A DNA stretch of 64,000 bases from Aspidapion aeneum (Eukaryota; Arthropoda; Insecta; Coleoptera; Brentidae): contig OY755040.1 of the NCBI GenBank assembly GCA_963576565.1, forward strand, positions 82,927,321-82,991,320, read 5' to 3'. The notes beneath the pieces were generated by a model that saw nothing but the letters and a program-made list of their open reading frames with translations, did no database searches and was not told the DNA's origin. The position numbers and the translations under genes are program-made. Of this stretch, positions 35,049 to 45,988 are shown piece after piece (positions within the stretch are counted from its first letter, which is position 1; each line of letters starts with the position of its first letter).

Positions 35049-38000
35049 ATGGCTGCTTCTGTAAGTCGGTTGTCTGACATAAGGTACTTAGTCAAGGACG
35101 AATTAATCTATCAGTTAACATGGAGAGGCATAGCTATTGGATCGGTGGAAGAGATGAAACAACAGCTTATACTGATCAAACAAAGAGAAAAGACCGATGC
35201 AAGTATGAGATACCCTCCGTATCACTTTAAATTTGGCCCAGATGCTTTTAGCTGCATGAAGAAGCTTGATAGTCTGGTACCGCTGGTAGAGAAGTTCTCT
35301 GGTACGAGTAAAGGAGGAGAGTTTAGGAAAATCGCTGTAAGGTTGGAACACGTGTTAGCCAGGATTAACAACATGAATCCGTCCAACTTTGAAGAAAGTC
35401 AAACGAAAGGCGTACTGGTTGCGGAAACCTTGAGTTTGATTGGGAGGTTGCAGAGCCAAGCAACAGATTTATTAAGAGTTGGCGTTGCCTCAGATGATGA
35501 TGAAGCATCTGAAACCCATTCAACGAGTCGAGGCTCAGACCACTCAACAAATGCTGGCAACACACCTAACCAGTCTCATTTCCCGCAACCACCGCACTCG
35601 AGCACACAAAGAACAGCTCAACAGCCTACGAACCAACCGTCGGTCAGTGCTCCAGTGCAAATGCAAACGCTAACGAACCAACTCAAACTTCAGTACAAGC
35701 ACCACCCCCAATGCTGATCCAGAATGACGGTGCATCAGCTTTTCATTATCAACAACCGTCTACTGTTCCTTTGAGTCTAGCTGCCCTCCAAAGTAGCATT
35801 GCACCAATTGCTCAGTCACGACCATTTTCATGTTCGTCGCCAGTACCAATGTCAAGTGATCCTGGTATTTCATATCATGTTGCACCTGTACCTCCGCATA
35901 AGTGGAACTTAAAGTTTACAGGCCAGAGGGGTACAATCTCCGTCACCGCATTTTTTGAGAGAGTGGACGAGTTAAGTGAGGCGAGAGGAGTTAGTAAAAA
36001 GGTTCTACTGAACTCAGGCATTGATCTTTTTGAAAAGTCAGCCTATACTTTTTATAAAGATGTTCGTAGAGAAGTCCATACATGGGAACAGCTGGAACAA
36101 AGGTTCATGACAGAATATCTTCCTTCTTCATATGGCGAGAAGCTATTGAAGGAAATCCAAAAACGTAAACAAGGCCCTGGAGAGTCTATAGGGACCTATA
36201 TTGCTGTCATGAACACATATTTCCAAAGACTTGGCTGTCCTGTTTCTGAAGAGGCGAAATTAGCTATCGTCTTCAGAAATATCGCGGACATCTATAAGAA
36301 AGGGTTGATTGCTACTGAGGTCAATAGCCTATCACATTTAAAAGATTTGTGTCGTAGAATAGACCAGAGATATGGGTTAGAGGAGGAGAATTTTACTCCT
36401 AGAAGAAACCAATCTATTGAACCTGACTTGGCCTACGTTGACGTAGAGAGCGATTTTGACGATTTTCCAACAGGGGTTGATGCAATTCAAATATCAGGTG
36501 CCGGGACATCAAATCAACAGAATTTGAATATTCCTGATAATAGATTTAACAGAGATAGGCAGCAGCCAGCAAGCAATTTCGCTGCTAGAGCTGATAGAGA
36601 GAGACAACAACCACCTAGTGGTCAGTCTAGCGTAAGTGACAGGGATGTACAACCACCACAAGGTGCTAGGTCTGGTAGGGCGAACAGGGACGTTGTTTGT
36701 TATAGATGCAACCAAACAGGGCACATGGCAATCGGGTGCGCATTACCTAGAGGTAAGCAGTGTTATTCGTGAGGTCAGGCAGGGGTGACAGTCAGAGAAG
36801 AAACGGACCCAGGCGCTCGTAGGCGGTCGACCTTCGAGTAAGCATGAACAAGCATCGACCGATAGGCTAACGTACGTTTTAGATTATGTGATAAGTCATG
36901 CTCGTAAAGATGAGAGGCCTTATTTAGAAGTGGATGTGCTCGGAAATAAGTTATTAGGTTTGTTGGATTCCGGGGCTTCACGTACCTTTTTAGGGAATCA
37001 TGGTTGGTCAATCATCGAGAGGTTTGGTTTTTCACTTGATACGACAAAGAAGACGAGTTGTATTGTGGCAAATGGTCAAAGCACGCGTAGTATTGGGACA
37101 GTGCAGCTTCCTATGCGAGTTCAAGATAAATTTAGGTTAATAGAGGTCGTCGTCGTTCCTGAGTTGCCGCACACTTTGATTTTGGGATTAGATTTTTGGA
37201 TTTCGATGGGGATAGTACCGAACTTAAGTACTAATGGGTGGCACTTTGCCGATAATAAAGATGTGATTTGTTCTTTAGAAACATCAGACCAACAAACTAC
37301 TCTTACGCCTTATGAATCAGAACGACTAGAGGAATTGGTCGATAAATATAAGACTATTATGGGTGACTCACTAGGATGTACAGACAGGGTAGAACACAAG
37401 ATTACAACAGATGCAGCGCCGATAAGACAGCGTTCATATAAGGTCTCACCGGTCATTCAAAAACTTATTGATGACGAAATGCTAAAACTAGATGTAATAG
37501 AACGGAGTAGTAGTTCATGGGCTTCACCAGTGGTAATGGTACAAAAGAAAAACACAAAGAAATATCGTTTCTGTGTAGACTACCGCAAATTGAACTCAGT
37601 GACGGCGCGTGATAGTTATCCTTTACCACTCGTATCCGAGACTCTTGACAAGTTGAAAGATGCTAAATACTTGTCAACTTTAGATATCAAAAGCGCTTAT
37701 TGGCAAGTAGCAATGGAAGAATCATCGAAGCCACTAACAGCATTCATCTGTCGACGAGGTCTCTTCCAAAAGCATTTATTAAGATTAAGGAACTTTTAGT
37801 GACTGCACCGATTCTTACATGTCCAGATTATACCAAAGAATTTGTCATTCAAACAGACGCATCAGGATATGGAATAGGAGCATGTTTAACGCAACCTTAT
37901 CCTGAGGGAGACAAAGTCATATGCTATTTGAGTCGATCTTTGACTAAGCAAGAACGTGTTTACACGACCACCGAGCGAGAATGTTTGGCATTGGTTTGGG

Positions 38001-39498
38001 CGATAGAGAAGCTCCGGCCTTATATTGAGGGGATCTCATTTAAGTTCATAACAGATCATTTTAGCTTAAAATGACTTCATAGCTTGAAAGAGCCCAGTGG
38101 AAGACTTGCTCGTTGGTCTGTAAAACTGCAGCAATATGACTTCGAAGTAATCCAGCGGAAAGGGAAAGATTTAGTTGTCCCGGACATGTTGTCTCGTGCA
38201 GTACCCATGATTGATACAATTTCGCAGCCCAGAGACGCTTCAACAGCAATTAAAGATCGATGGTACCAAAAGATGGTAAAGAGGGTCGTAGAATCACCAT
38301 TAAAATTTATGTATTGGAGATACACTGATAATAAGTTGTATAAATATGTCAAACAAGAATACCCTCAACTTTCACCATCTAACGAATATTGGAAAGAGGT
38401 AGTCCCCAAAGATCATAGGCGTAGAATTATTGGAGAAGCTCACGATCCTCCTACCGCAGGACATAAGGGTGTGTATAAAACTTTCCACAGACTGGCAGAA
38501 AAATATTATTGGGCAAAAATGCGCCCGGACGTGGCAACTTTTGTAAAGAAATGCTTTGTCTGTGTAGCTCATAAAGGTGATACACACAATCTGATCAGAT
38601 GATATCTCACCCAAAACCAACTCGTCCTTGGGAAATTATTTCAACAGATTTATGTGGACCCCTACCTCGTTCGACAAAGGGTAATTGCTGGATTCTCGTC
38701 GTTACGGACGATTTGAGTAAGTTTTCCTTAGTTTTTCCAATGCGAACAGCCCCTACTCAAGCTGTTGTCAAGCATCTTGAGGAGCAAGTATTTATGGTCT
38801 TCGGAGTACCCCGTTTGATACTTTGTGATAATGGACCTCAGTACAAAAGTAATGAGTTTAAACGTTTCGCTGAGAGTTATCAGGTTAAAATTCAGTTTAA
38901 TCCGTATTATCACCCCAGAGCGAATCCAACAGAAAGGACGAATCGTACGTTAAAAACCATGTTATGTTGTTATGTGAAAGACAACCACAGGAAGTGGGAC
39001 GAACAAACACATAAACTTGCCTGCGCGATTCGTACTGCAAGCCATGAGACAACCAGGATGTCTCCTTTCTTTGTTAATTTTGGTAGGAATATGTGTTTAT
39101 CAGGAAAAGATTACTCCAACCCAGTTTTGTTATCTGAAGAGAATGGTGTACAATCTGCAGCTGAAAGTAAGAACGAAGGTTTCCGGAAGCTCTATGCGGA
39201 TGTTAAGAGAAGGTTAGAGGTGGCGGGAGAGAAAAACTTAGTTCAGTATAATCTGCGTACAAGGGTACCCAACTTTGTTGTGGGTCAGCGTGTTTGGAAG
39301 AAGAATTATGTGTTGTCAGATGCTGCGAAGTTTTTCTCGAAGAAGTTAGCACCGAAATTCGTTGGTCCTTATGTGATTAGGAATAAAATTTCTCCATGGA
39401 TATTTGAGCTTCAGGAACCATCGGGTAAAGTACTACCAGGGAGTTGGCATGCCAAAGACCTTAAGTCGGCAGCGGACCTCTCCGATTCACCTTTTTAG
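35049..39498 (+). pseudogene. gag-pol: Gypsy copy 2 gag-pol, broken
   Basis: Same protein order as copy 1. The start at 35049 sits in CACCATGG. Damage seen: a frame change in Gag near 35700; a stop after the CYS of the second zinc knuckle (about 36770), with rearranged sequence to 36880; loss of about 0.46 kb at 37769, which removes the YLDD active site; a stop at about 38073 in RNase H in place of the Trp codon in copy 1; and an inserted or changed segment at about 38575-38603 in the integrase finger. The integrase core and tail (38599-39498) are open and end SAADLSDSPF. This copy keeps the HKG that copy 1 lost. Confidence 0.93.
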
Positions 39499-39532
39499 GT
39501 TAATCGTCTTGAAGTTGGGGGGGGGGGGATTA

Positions 39533-41708
39533 TGTAACGTGTCGTTTTTACGTTTAAGGCAACGTTACATATTTGTTTATTTAGGTAAATAATCAAGGCT
39601 CTTCGACTCGTCTTTCTGTACACAAATTAAGGGTATTTTATAGAGCTAGGTTTGGAGGTTATATAGTGTCCAAAAAGTTACCTTATAAAGGAGACATTCC
39701 ATCGAATTACTGTGGACATTGCGCACACCGTATTATCTGGACATCGTAATTGGAATTTAGGATCACAGGTTTCGGAAAAATCACATTAAAACTTTTGATT
39801 GTTTTGTTTATCTGTGGAATTTCGTAGGTTTCTTTGACGTTCATGAAAATAAACAGCTGTTCTGCTGGGGAATGGCGGCGTTGCCGCATCACAAATGGTT
39901 TCAGTAACAGGAAGAAAACATTTAGATGAACATTTCATTCGCTTATGTTTATTTTCGAGGATATTGGGAAAATAATTTCTCTTCCGAACCTCATATCCTC
40001 CACGGATTAGCTAGTTTTGATAGCACGAAAACATAGTTAGGTCCACGGTTTGACCAGGAACAATCGAGGCTCCGCCCACTTTGATATCTTTATTAATTTG
40101 ATAGGGAGGGGATAGAATAAATACGAGTTATGCACTTTTGTAAATGGGAGATAAACGAGGAATAAAAACCAGGACTAAAAGAATAAACAAAATCGTATTT
40201 TTATATTATATAGGTTTATATATGGTCATAGTTGTGTAAAGTTAATAACTAGCTCAGTTAGTCGGATTGAAGGGCTTTGTAGGGCTAGCTAGTGGTGAGC
40301 AAACTTAACATCTGAACACTCTTAGGCCGGGGTTGAGCAGTAGTTCAATGTGTATTTTAGGTTCAAGTGCAGAAACAACTTTATTAATGTAGAAATGTTT
40401 TACAAAAATGGCGTCAAACCATATGAATCTTAGAGAAAACATATATAAGGAGCAAAGGAAACTTTTGACGAAAACTGTAACTAAAATACAACTAAATTCT
40501 ACACTTAGTATAGCTTTACTCATATGGGAATTAGTTGAGTGTTCGAATATTCCGGGGTTTGCTGCATGCTCTGATCTCCAGTAATTGAATTTACAGTTGA
40601 TGGTTTCAATGCTGAGCTTCTTATAGTCCGGCTGGTTATTTTCCTCCTATTTTCTATGTCGGCAGGGGTTCGGTAGGCAAATGTTCGGTCTATGTATGGA
40701 GGGTGTCTCGACGTCCTTGTTATAAAAATTTCAACCGTGGAAATAGATCCGACAACACCTCAAGGTGCGTTTTACGTATTTTCAATATCCCCTTGGTCGA
40801 TGCTGTCCCCTATATACCGGTATGGAAGTATTAATGTATTTCCTCATTGGTTAGTTTGAAAACCGCGGGTTTTTTTCTCCAGGCTCGCAAACCGGATTTA
40901 GAGATTTTTTGGCGAGAAAGTTTTTTTTTATAAATGGGTTCGCATCCTTTTTTAAATTTAACCGGGCAAATTTAGTTGGTACTGTGTGTACTGTCCCCAC
41001 CAGATTTACGAAACGGTTTCCGGCAACTTCATTTTTTTTGTGTTCTCGACAAAGTGCCTTGTCTTTTTTCTAAAGAACTGGCTGGGTCGGCAACAAGTCT
41101 CTGGGATCGCCATTGTTTTTTTTGGTTAGTGGCACTGCAGTGGCTGCAGGTTCTGTCCCAGAGACTGTGAAGAGTGAGCCGTCGTGTTTAGGCGAATCTT
41201 AAAGTGACGCTCACACCCTTTGAGAGGGATTTAAGGCGGCCTACGCCATTTCTACGGGAAATAAGAGCGCCCTGTCCATTCCATCGACGGGACAGTTGTG
41301 CTGGACGCTGGTGTGAAGCCGGGTGTAGCACTGTAACCCTGGGAAAGGTACGTTAGGATTATTTTAGTCCATCTGTTTAAATCTACTTTATTTTATTGAG
41401 TCGACATGGGGTTCTTGATTTAAATTACTCGGCGTAGGGGAACTTCGTGCAAAATAGACGAATTCCAGGAAACTGAAACATTTCATTTTCCACAGGGTTT
41501 TACGCTCGGGCAAAAATCCAGCAACAATTTTTGACTATGTGCTGCCCTAGCATCATGTGCTAGGAGATCCTCAGGGTGGGCGTGAACAAAAACTGGGACC
41601 GGTGCAGCAGTGAGGAAAATGTCTGGGACCAATACGGTTTACAAGTAACAAAATAACAGAATAAGAAGACCAAGGTAGGAGCAAGTACCCCCTTAGATAT
41701 AATATTTG

Positions 41709-41757
<49 letters not shown>

Positions 41758-42715
41758 CCATATAATTTCAACATTTTTGTAAACGCAAGATAAGGTATGA
41801 CGTCATAACCCCAATTTTGCGGCATAATTAAGCTAAGTTTAAATTGCTATTGCGTGCCATTCTGGCTCTGACTTGGTTTCCTTGTTACACTCATTTATTT
41901 TAAGCATGTTTCCAATATTAACTTCAACTTCAACCTTTAGAATAAACAAGATGAACTAAATCTTTGCGTTATTTGTACAACCCAATGAACCAACTTTGCA
42001 GCGATAAATGAGAGATGAGATTATATTTTTTTAGCGGTTTCCTTACATTGTTTTGCCTCATGGGGTGGATCTCGGACTGGGTTGCTGTCTGTCTCATTCT
42101 ACCCAATGTAGAATGATGACAGCAGATATTTGGTCCAGATCGCCCCTATGATGGAATGATTTTGGAAGTATGTTTTTTTTTAACAATCATTTAGATAAGT
42201 GACTCTTACACTGACTCAAATGTAGGTACACTGTGACCTGTTGGAAATGTGCATCTACCTATAAGGAACTTTCTATTTGTGTCATTTTGATTCATTTAGG
42301 AATCTTTTAGAATTCTATTTTGTTTATTAGTCAATTTTTGTGGTTATTCTTATTACACAATACTCTGGAAGCCTCGGAAGTAAGTAGAGTTTCATTGTTT
42401 GGCTACAACGTTTGGGTTGAACTGTATTTTAATTAAGATCTTCTTTGTAAAACATTGATATTAAAACACTGTGGCGCTTAAAATTTTCTTATTTCTGAAC
42501 CCCCCCTTCTCCACTGTATAAAAGTTACCGGGCATATCAATGTTTTACCTAGCTGGAAAATACAGTTCTGCTTCCAGATATTTGTTTAATTATTCAGTAG
42601 TTTTTTTAGTGTCAAAAATTGGCACAGCGTTATTGCTCTATTTATAGTGTCACAAAATGGCGGCAACGTCTTTTAGTTGCCACAAATGTTACCCAACGCA
42701 TTTTAATTGGCCACA
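39533..42715 (+). repeat. Gypsy copy 2, 3' LTR (3,183 bp)
   Basis: It starts TGTAACG after a 12-G polypurine tract and ends GGCCACA before the ATAA target duplication. It carries TGACGTCA at 41798-41805 and the antisense 72-codon frame (40305-40523, minus). It is the most complete LTR of copy 2. Confidence 0.92.
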
Positions 42716-42719
42716 ATAA

Positions 42720-43479
42720 ACCAAAACAGAGTAATATTTTTTTATTAAATTTAAATTATAGTGTGACATTTAGACGGAGATGTGGCTTGTTAAAATGTCA
42801 CACAATATGCAAATGCTTGAAACTCTGGAAATCGTTTTCTTGAGTTAAACCGCAAAATACTTCAAAAAATGCTTATACCACATTAAAGATGAGGTTTTGT
42901 AGAAAAGGAAGTAATAAAAGTGTGTGATGGATTCGAATGGATCCTTAACTTTTGAGCCAGCTGAAACTACAGTTTTAAAACAAAACTCCATTTCTGTTAC
43001 GTTTTGATTAGAATTTAATTATCTAAATAACATTAAAAAATAAACTAAATAAATTTATGCTAGACAAATCTATACTTACCGTAGCTAGTGCCAGCCATTT
43101 ACATTTATACATTTATTTTACTTTAAAGAATGCATATGTAACACAATTAAAATGACGTTACCTTTGGCAAGCGCTATCAATTGTTTTGTTGTACGCACTT
43201 TTTAATGGATGCCTTAAATAAAGAAAGAGATGCAAGGAGGATAATTTTCAAGCGATTTTTTCACTTAAATTTAATACCCTGAGTTTCATATTTTTGGTAA
43301 CTTTTATGGGTCCCGGCCCCTCTGTGCGGCGGCCATTGTGGATTTGCCGCTTTAACTTTGGTCAAATCTAATCCAATCAAATAATATTCAATAATCCCTG
43401 GCTCTGATGCACAGATATGAGAGTAACACCCTAAAGTTTAGCCCTATATTTTATTAACACCCTGTATATTAATTTATAG
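42720..43479. other. Unique AT-rich flank upstream of Su(fu) exon
   Basis: No exon could be identified. ACACCCTGTATA near 43460 looks like one end of a Tc1/mariner-type MITE. The final ATTTATAG is the splice acceptor for the exon at 43480. Confidence 0.6.
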
Positions 43480-43711
43480 GTAATACACTATGCGCAGGCG
43501 ACCACGTTTCGTGGCACTGTGCGCTGGACAACACAAGCGAATCTCGTATTCAACACATGCTCATGACAACAGACGTGCAACTGAATACTGCGCAAACGCC
43601 GTTCGGCACCGTCGATTTTGTGCAGATCGTGGGCATCTGCGCGGAAGAGCTGAAAGCTGCCCAACAGTGGAACGGTTCAGGCATTTTGGAAATTATCAAA
43701 AGGATACCAGA
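43480..43711 (+). CDS. Su(fu): Suppressor of fused (Su(fu)/SUFU), internal exon
   Basis: The exon encodes part of Suppressor of fused, the cytoplasmic and nuclear negative regulator of Hedgehog signalling that binds Gli/Ci transcription factors. In frame from AAT at 43482, the translation includes LCAGDHVSWHC, SESRIQHMLMT, QTPFGTVDFVQIVG and AAQQWNGSGILEII. These match the strongly conserved central part of SUFU as I know it from animals. The exon is bounded by ATTTATAG| and GA|GTAAGC. It begins with the last 2 nt of a codon and ends with 2 nt (GA) that join the next exon as GAG. There is no stop or frameshift. It is locally GC-rich against an AT-rich background. Confidence 0.93.
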
Positions 43712-43720
43712 GTAAGCAAA

Positions 43721-43975
43721 ACTACTACTACTATGTCGGTTTAGAACGTTTTTCTACGTTGTCCGACGCCTATTCTCCACCTCCTTCGATCCTGATAATC
43801 ATCCTCCGTCAGGTTTTTTTGACTCATTGATCTTTGGATTGACTGTTGCCATTCCAGTTGAGGACGCCCTCTTTTTCTGCGCCCTATTGGTTGCCATTCT
43901 AGGACCTGCTTTGGTAATCTTTCGTCATTCATCCGTTGTACATGGCCGTACCATATCAGTTGTTTTTTAGTGATG
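43721..43975 (-). mobile_element. RTE-like LINE 3' fragment (copy 3) in Su(fu) intron
   Basis: A 5'-truncated LINE end encodes the last residues of the RT protein (IGRRKRGRPQLEWQQ... to stop). It ends with the same CTACTACTA (TAGTAG on its own strand) tail as copies 1 and 2. The tail starts 9 bp after the end of the Su(fu) exon. The homology stops at about 43975. Insertion is antisense to the gene. Confidence 0.88.
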
Positions 43976-44420
43976 ATAAAAACAAATTAGATATTTCCTA
44001 ATCTGCTTTTTGTGTATTGTTTGGTCTTTGAAATTGACATTGTTATATTGCCTTTTAAAAAACTTCTTGTAATTTTCCAAAATATACTTTGAATGGTTCT
44101 TACTAAATCAAATTTTAGTTTACACGATATAATACATAGAAGATTATACATATAAAAAATTTGAAAAACGATAGAGAACGACACAGCTGATAATATATTT
44201 TTTTTTCATAATTTTTCTTAAAGCGTTGCGACAGGTTGCATCTCTGTCAAACCCTCCCGCTCTTAGGGCGAAAGAGATACTTCTAATTAAATGCGACAAG
44301 AACCTTCTGATAGACAATACCACGTAGTAAAGATTCCCTTGAGCGCAAAAGAGATACATCGGGTCAGACTGACCGGATTAGCTAAACCCACGCAAATAAG
44401 TATTATTGATTTTTTTATAG
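43976..44420. other. Rest of Su(fu) intron
   Basis: AT-rich intronic sequence with no further element recognised. It ends in a short pyrimidine tract and TATAG. Confidence 0.6.
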
Positions 44421-44582
44421 GGCCGGAGGCATATGGCATATAACAGACATGAGGCGAGGAGAGAACATTTTTGAATTAGATCTAAACGCGCATGATCAAG
44501 TCGAGCGAGGATTCGAAATGGAAGGGTCCAATTTGAGTGGAGTTTCGGCTCGATGTTCTTGGTCAGAACTCGATTCTGCTAG
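44421..44582 (+). CDS. Su(fu): Suppressor of fused (Su(fu)/SUFU), next exon
   Basis: This continues the same protein. After the joined GAG codon it reads AGGIWHITDMRRGENIFELD, then further residues ending in EGSNLSGVSARCSW. This corresponds to the conserved SUFU segment with ITDMRRGE and GSNLSGVSA. The acceptor is TTTTTTATAG| and the donor AG|GTAAAT. The phase (1 nt in, 2 nt out) fits the previous exon. The intron between them is 709 bp. The next exon was not found in the remaining 19 kb, so the following intron is probably long. Nothing in the exon suggests a pseudogene. Confidence 0.93.
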
Positions 44583-44599
44583 GTAAATACAGAGATTCT

Positions 44600-44850
44600 A
44601 GAACAACTAGAGATTGGATTTCACAACTAGCCAAACATGCGTTTGACTTTGTCATTGAAAAAGCTGAAATAGATACGGGAGTAGAAGGGCACTCCTTAGG
44701 CCTCCCAAACCAAACTCGCTATATTTTGAATTCGTCGCGGCCTTGTCAAAATGGCGGATACTGTCAAATTTGATAAACTGACAAAAACACAAATAGCAAA
44801 AAAAGCGGTAGACAAGCACTTGACAGTTCTAAACCGGGGAAGGAAAAATG
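44600..44850 (+). repeat. Dispersed repeat, copy of 10.86-11.23 kb
   Basis: The homology to 10861-11225 starts about 17 bp inside the intron after the Su(fu) exon. The order of shared blocks is the same. It contains the CAAAATGGCGG start of the hypothetical frame at 44751. Confidence 0.7.
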
Positions 44851-44945
44851 CTAACCATCTAAAAAAAAGTAATGTTTTGACCACGAGCGAAACGAATAAT
44901 ATATTTTCATTTGAGAACGAGACATTCCATACCATACAAAAATAA
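44751..44945 (+). CDS. Hypothetical 64-codon frame
   Basis: The frame starts MADTVKFDKLTKTQIAKK in a favourable CAAAATGGCGG context and stays open for 64 basic codons. Its first part lies in a dispersed repeat whose other copy (about 11019) keeps the ATG but quickly closes. It sits inside the Su(fu) intron. It may be a fragment of a mobile-element protein or chance. No family is recognised. Confidence 0.2.
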   Translation: MADTVKFDKLTKTQIAKKAVDKHLTVLNRGRKNANHLKKSNVLTTSETNNIFSFENETFHTIQK

Positions 44946-45988
44946 ACCGTTTTTAAAAAGAATGTCGTTGTTTTTTATTTTACAGTGCCGTAAAGTAAAT
45001 CATTTATCGTTAAAATATTGAACTAAAAATATTTTTAAATTGGCTAGTTTGAATCCTAATTTACTCTGCTTAATAAAATAATACTAGAAAGTTACAAAAT
45101 ACCGGGAATCGCTAAAGATATCTAGTTTGACATTACATATTTTTTACCTTAAAATTATTCCCTAATCGTAGATAACTAAATTTAAATATTTTATCAAATT
45201 TTTTAAGTTCTTAAAAAAATATATTTATTTATATAGATTATGTTTTTAGTAACTCGAGGTAACTCTAAGGATAACTTATTTTGGTATTACTTGGATTACA
45301 GTTTCTTACAGACTATGCAGTAAATAAAATATTTTTTAGGTATCTGACATATGTTTAAAATACATCAGTTTTGAAGAAAATAATAGTACGGTACTCTTTC
45401 TTTTTACATAAAAATTATTATTAGAATTACCATTCTTTGCTGAGCAAATGTCGTCTGGTGATTTTTTTGTTTAATGTACGGTTTCCGTATAAAAAATATT
45501 AAATTCATTTATTTGCATCCCTTACGAGAAAAACAAGTTATTATTTCCTTCAAAAATGCCGAGGGAAATTCTCGCACGAACGCCACTGGTCAAAATAAAA
45601 AAAAAACCTGTTATGCATAAATTTCTAGCGCAGTGTCACAGATATAGAGATTTTTTGAAAATCTATATGACCCTGTTTTTAGACGTTTAGGACATATGTT
45701 CATGCAAAGGACGGTGCTTTAGGATGTTCCCTGTTTATGTTAAACCAAAAATAAAAATAATCGGAGGGCTTTTTTAAATAAAAAGTCACTTTTAGTGTTT
45801 TTTATTGTAAATTTCAAAGTTTTTCATATAATCATATATGTATATTTAAAATAATACCTTCAAATGTCATTTTTGTAGTTGAATTCTTACTAATATTTAA
45901 TTATATGGGTAAACATGATTAAATTTATCTAACTAAATTATATTAAATATAGCAAAAGCTTTTTGTGTAATCTGGATGATTTTGATCC
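44946..45988. other. AT-rich intronic or intergenic stretch
   Basis: Nothing was recognised on either strand: no long frame and no clear inverted or tandem repeat. Confidence 0.5.

Larger units (their letters stand above)
29887..42715 (+). mobile_element. Giant Ty3/gypsy-type LTR retrotransposon, copy 2
   Basis: Same family as copy 1, in the opposite orientation. ATAA at 29883-29886 and 42716-42719 is a 4-bp target duplication, confirming both outer ends (TGTAACG...GGCCACA). It is defective. One deletion at about 32411 removed the 3' end of the 5' LTR, the PBS and the start of the leader. About 2.4 kb of leader is absent near 33775. About 0.46 kb of RT is missing at 37769, and stops and frameshifts are present. 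Confidence 0.94.

Noticed and set aside
42757..42849. Possible upstream Su(fu) exon right of gypsy copy 2 (TFRRR, MQ.L...VF resemblances)
   Set aside because: The resemblance needs frame changes and length differences, and no good donor follows. Probably chance.
44537..44773. Met-started 78-codon frame
   Set aside because: It is out of phase with the Su(fu) exon it overlaps and runs through the splice donor.
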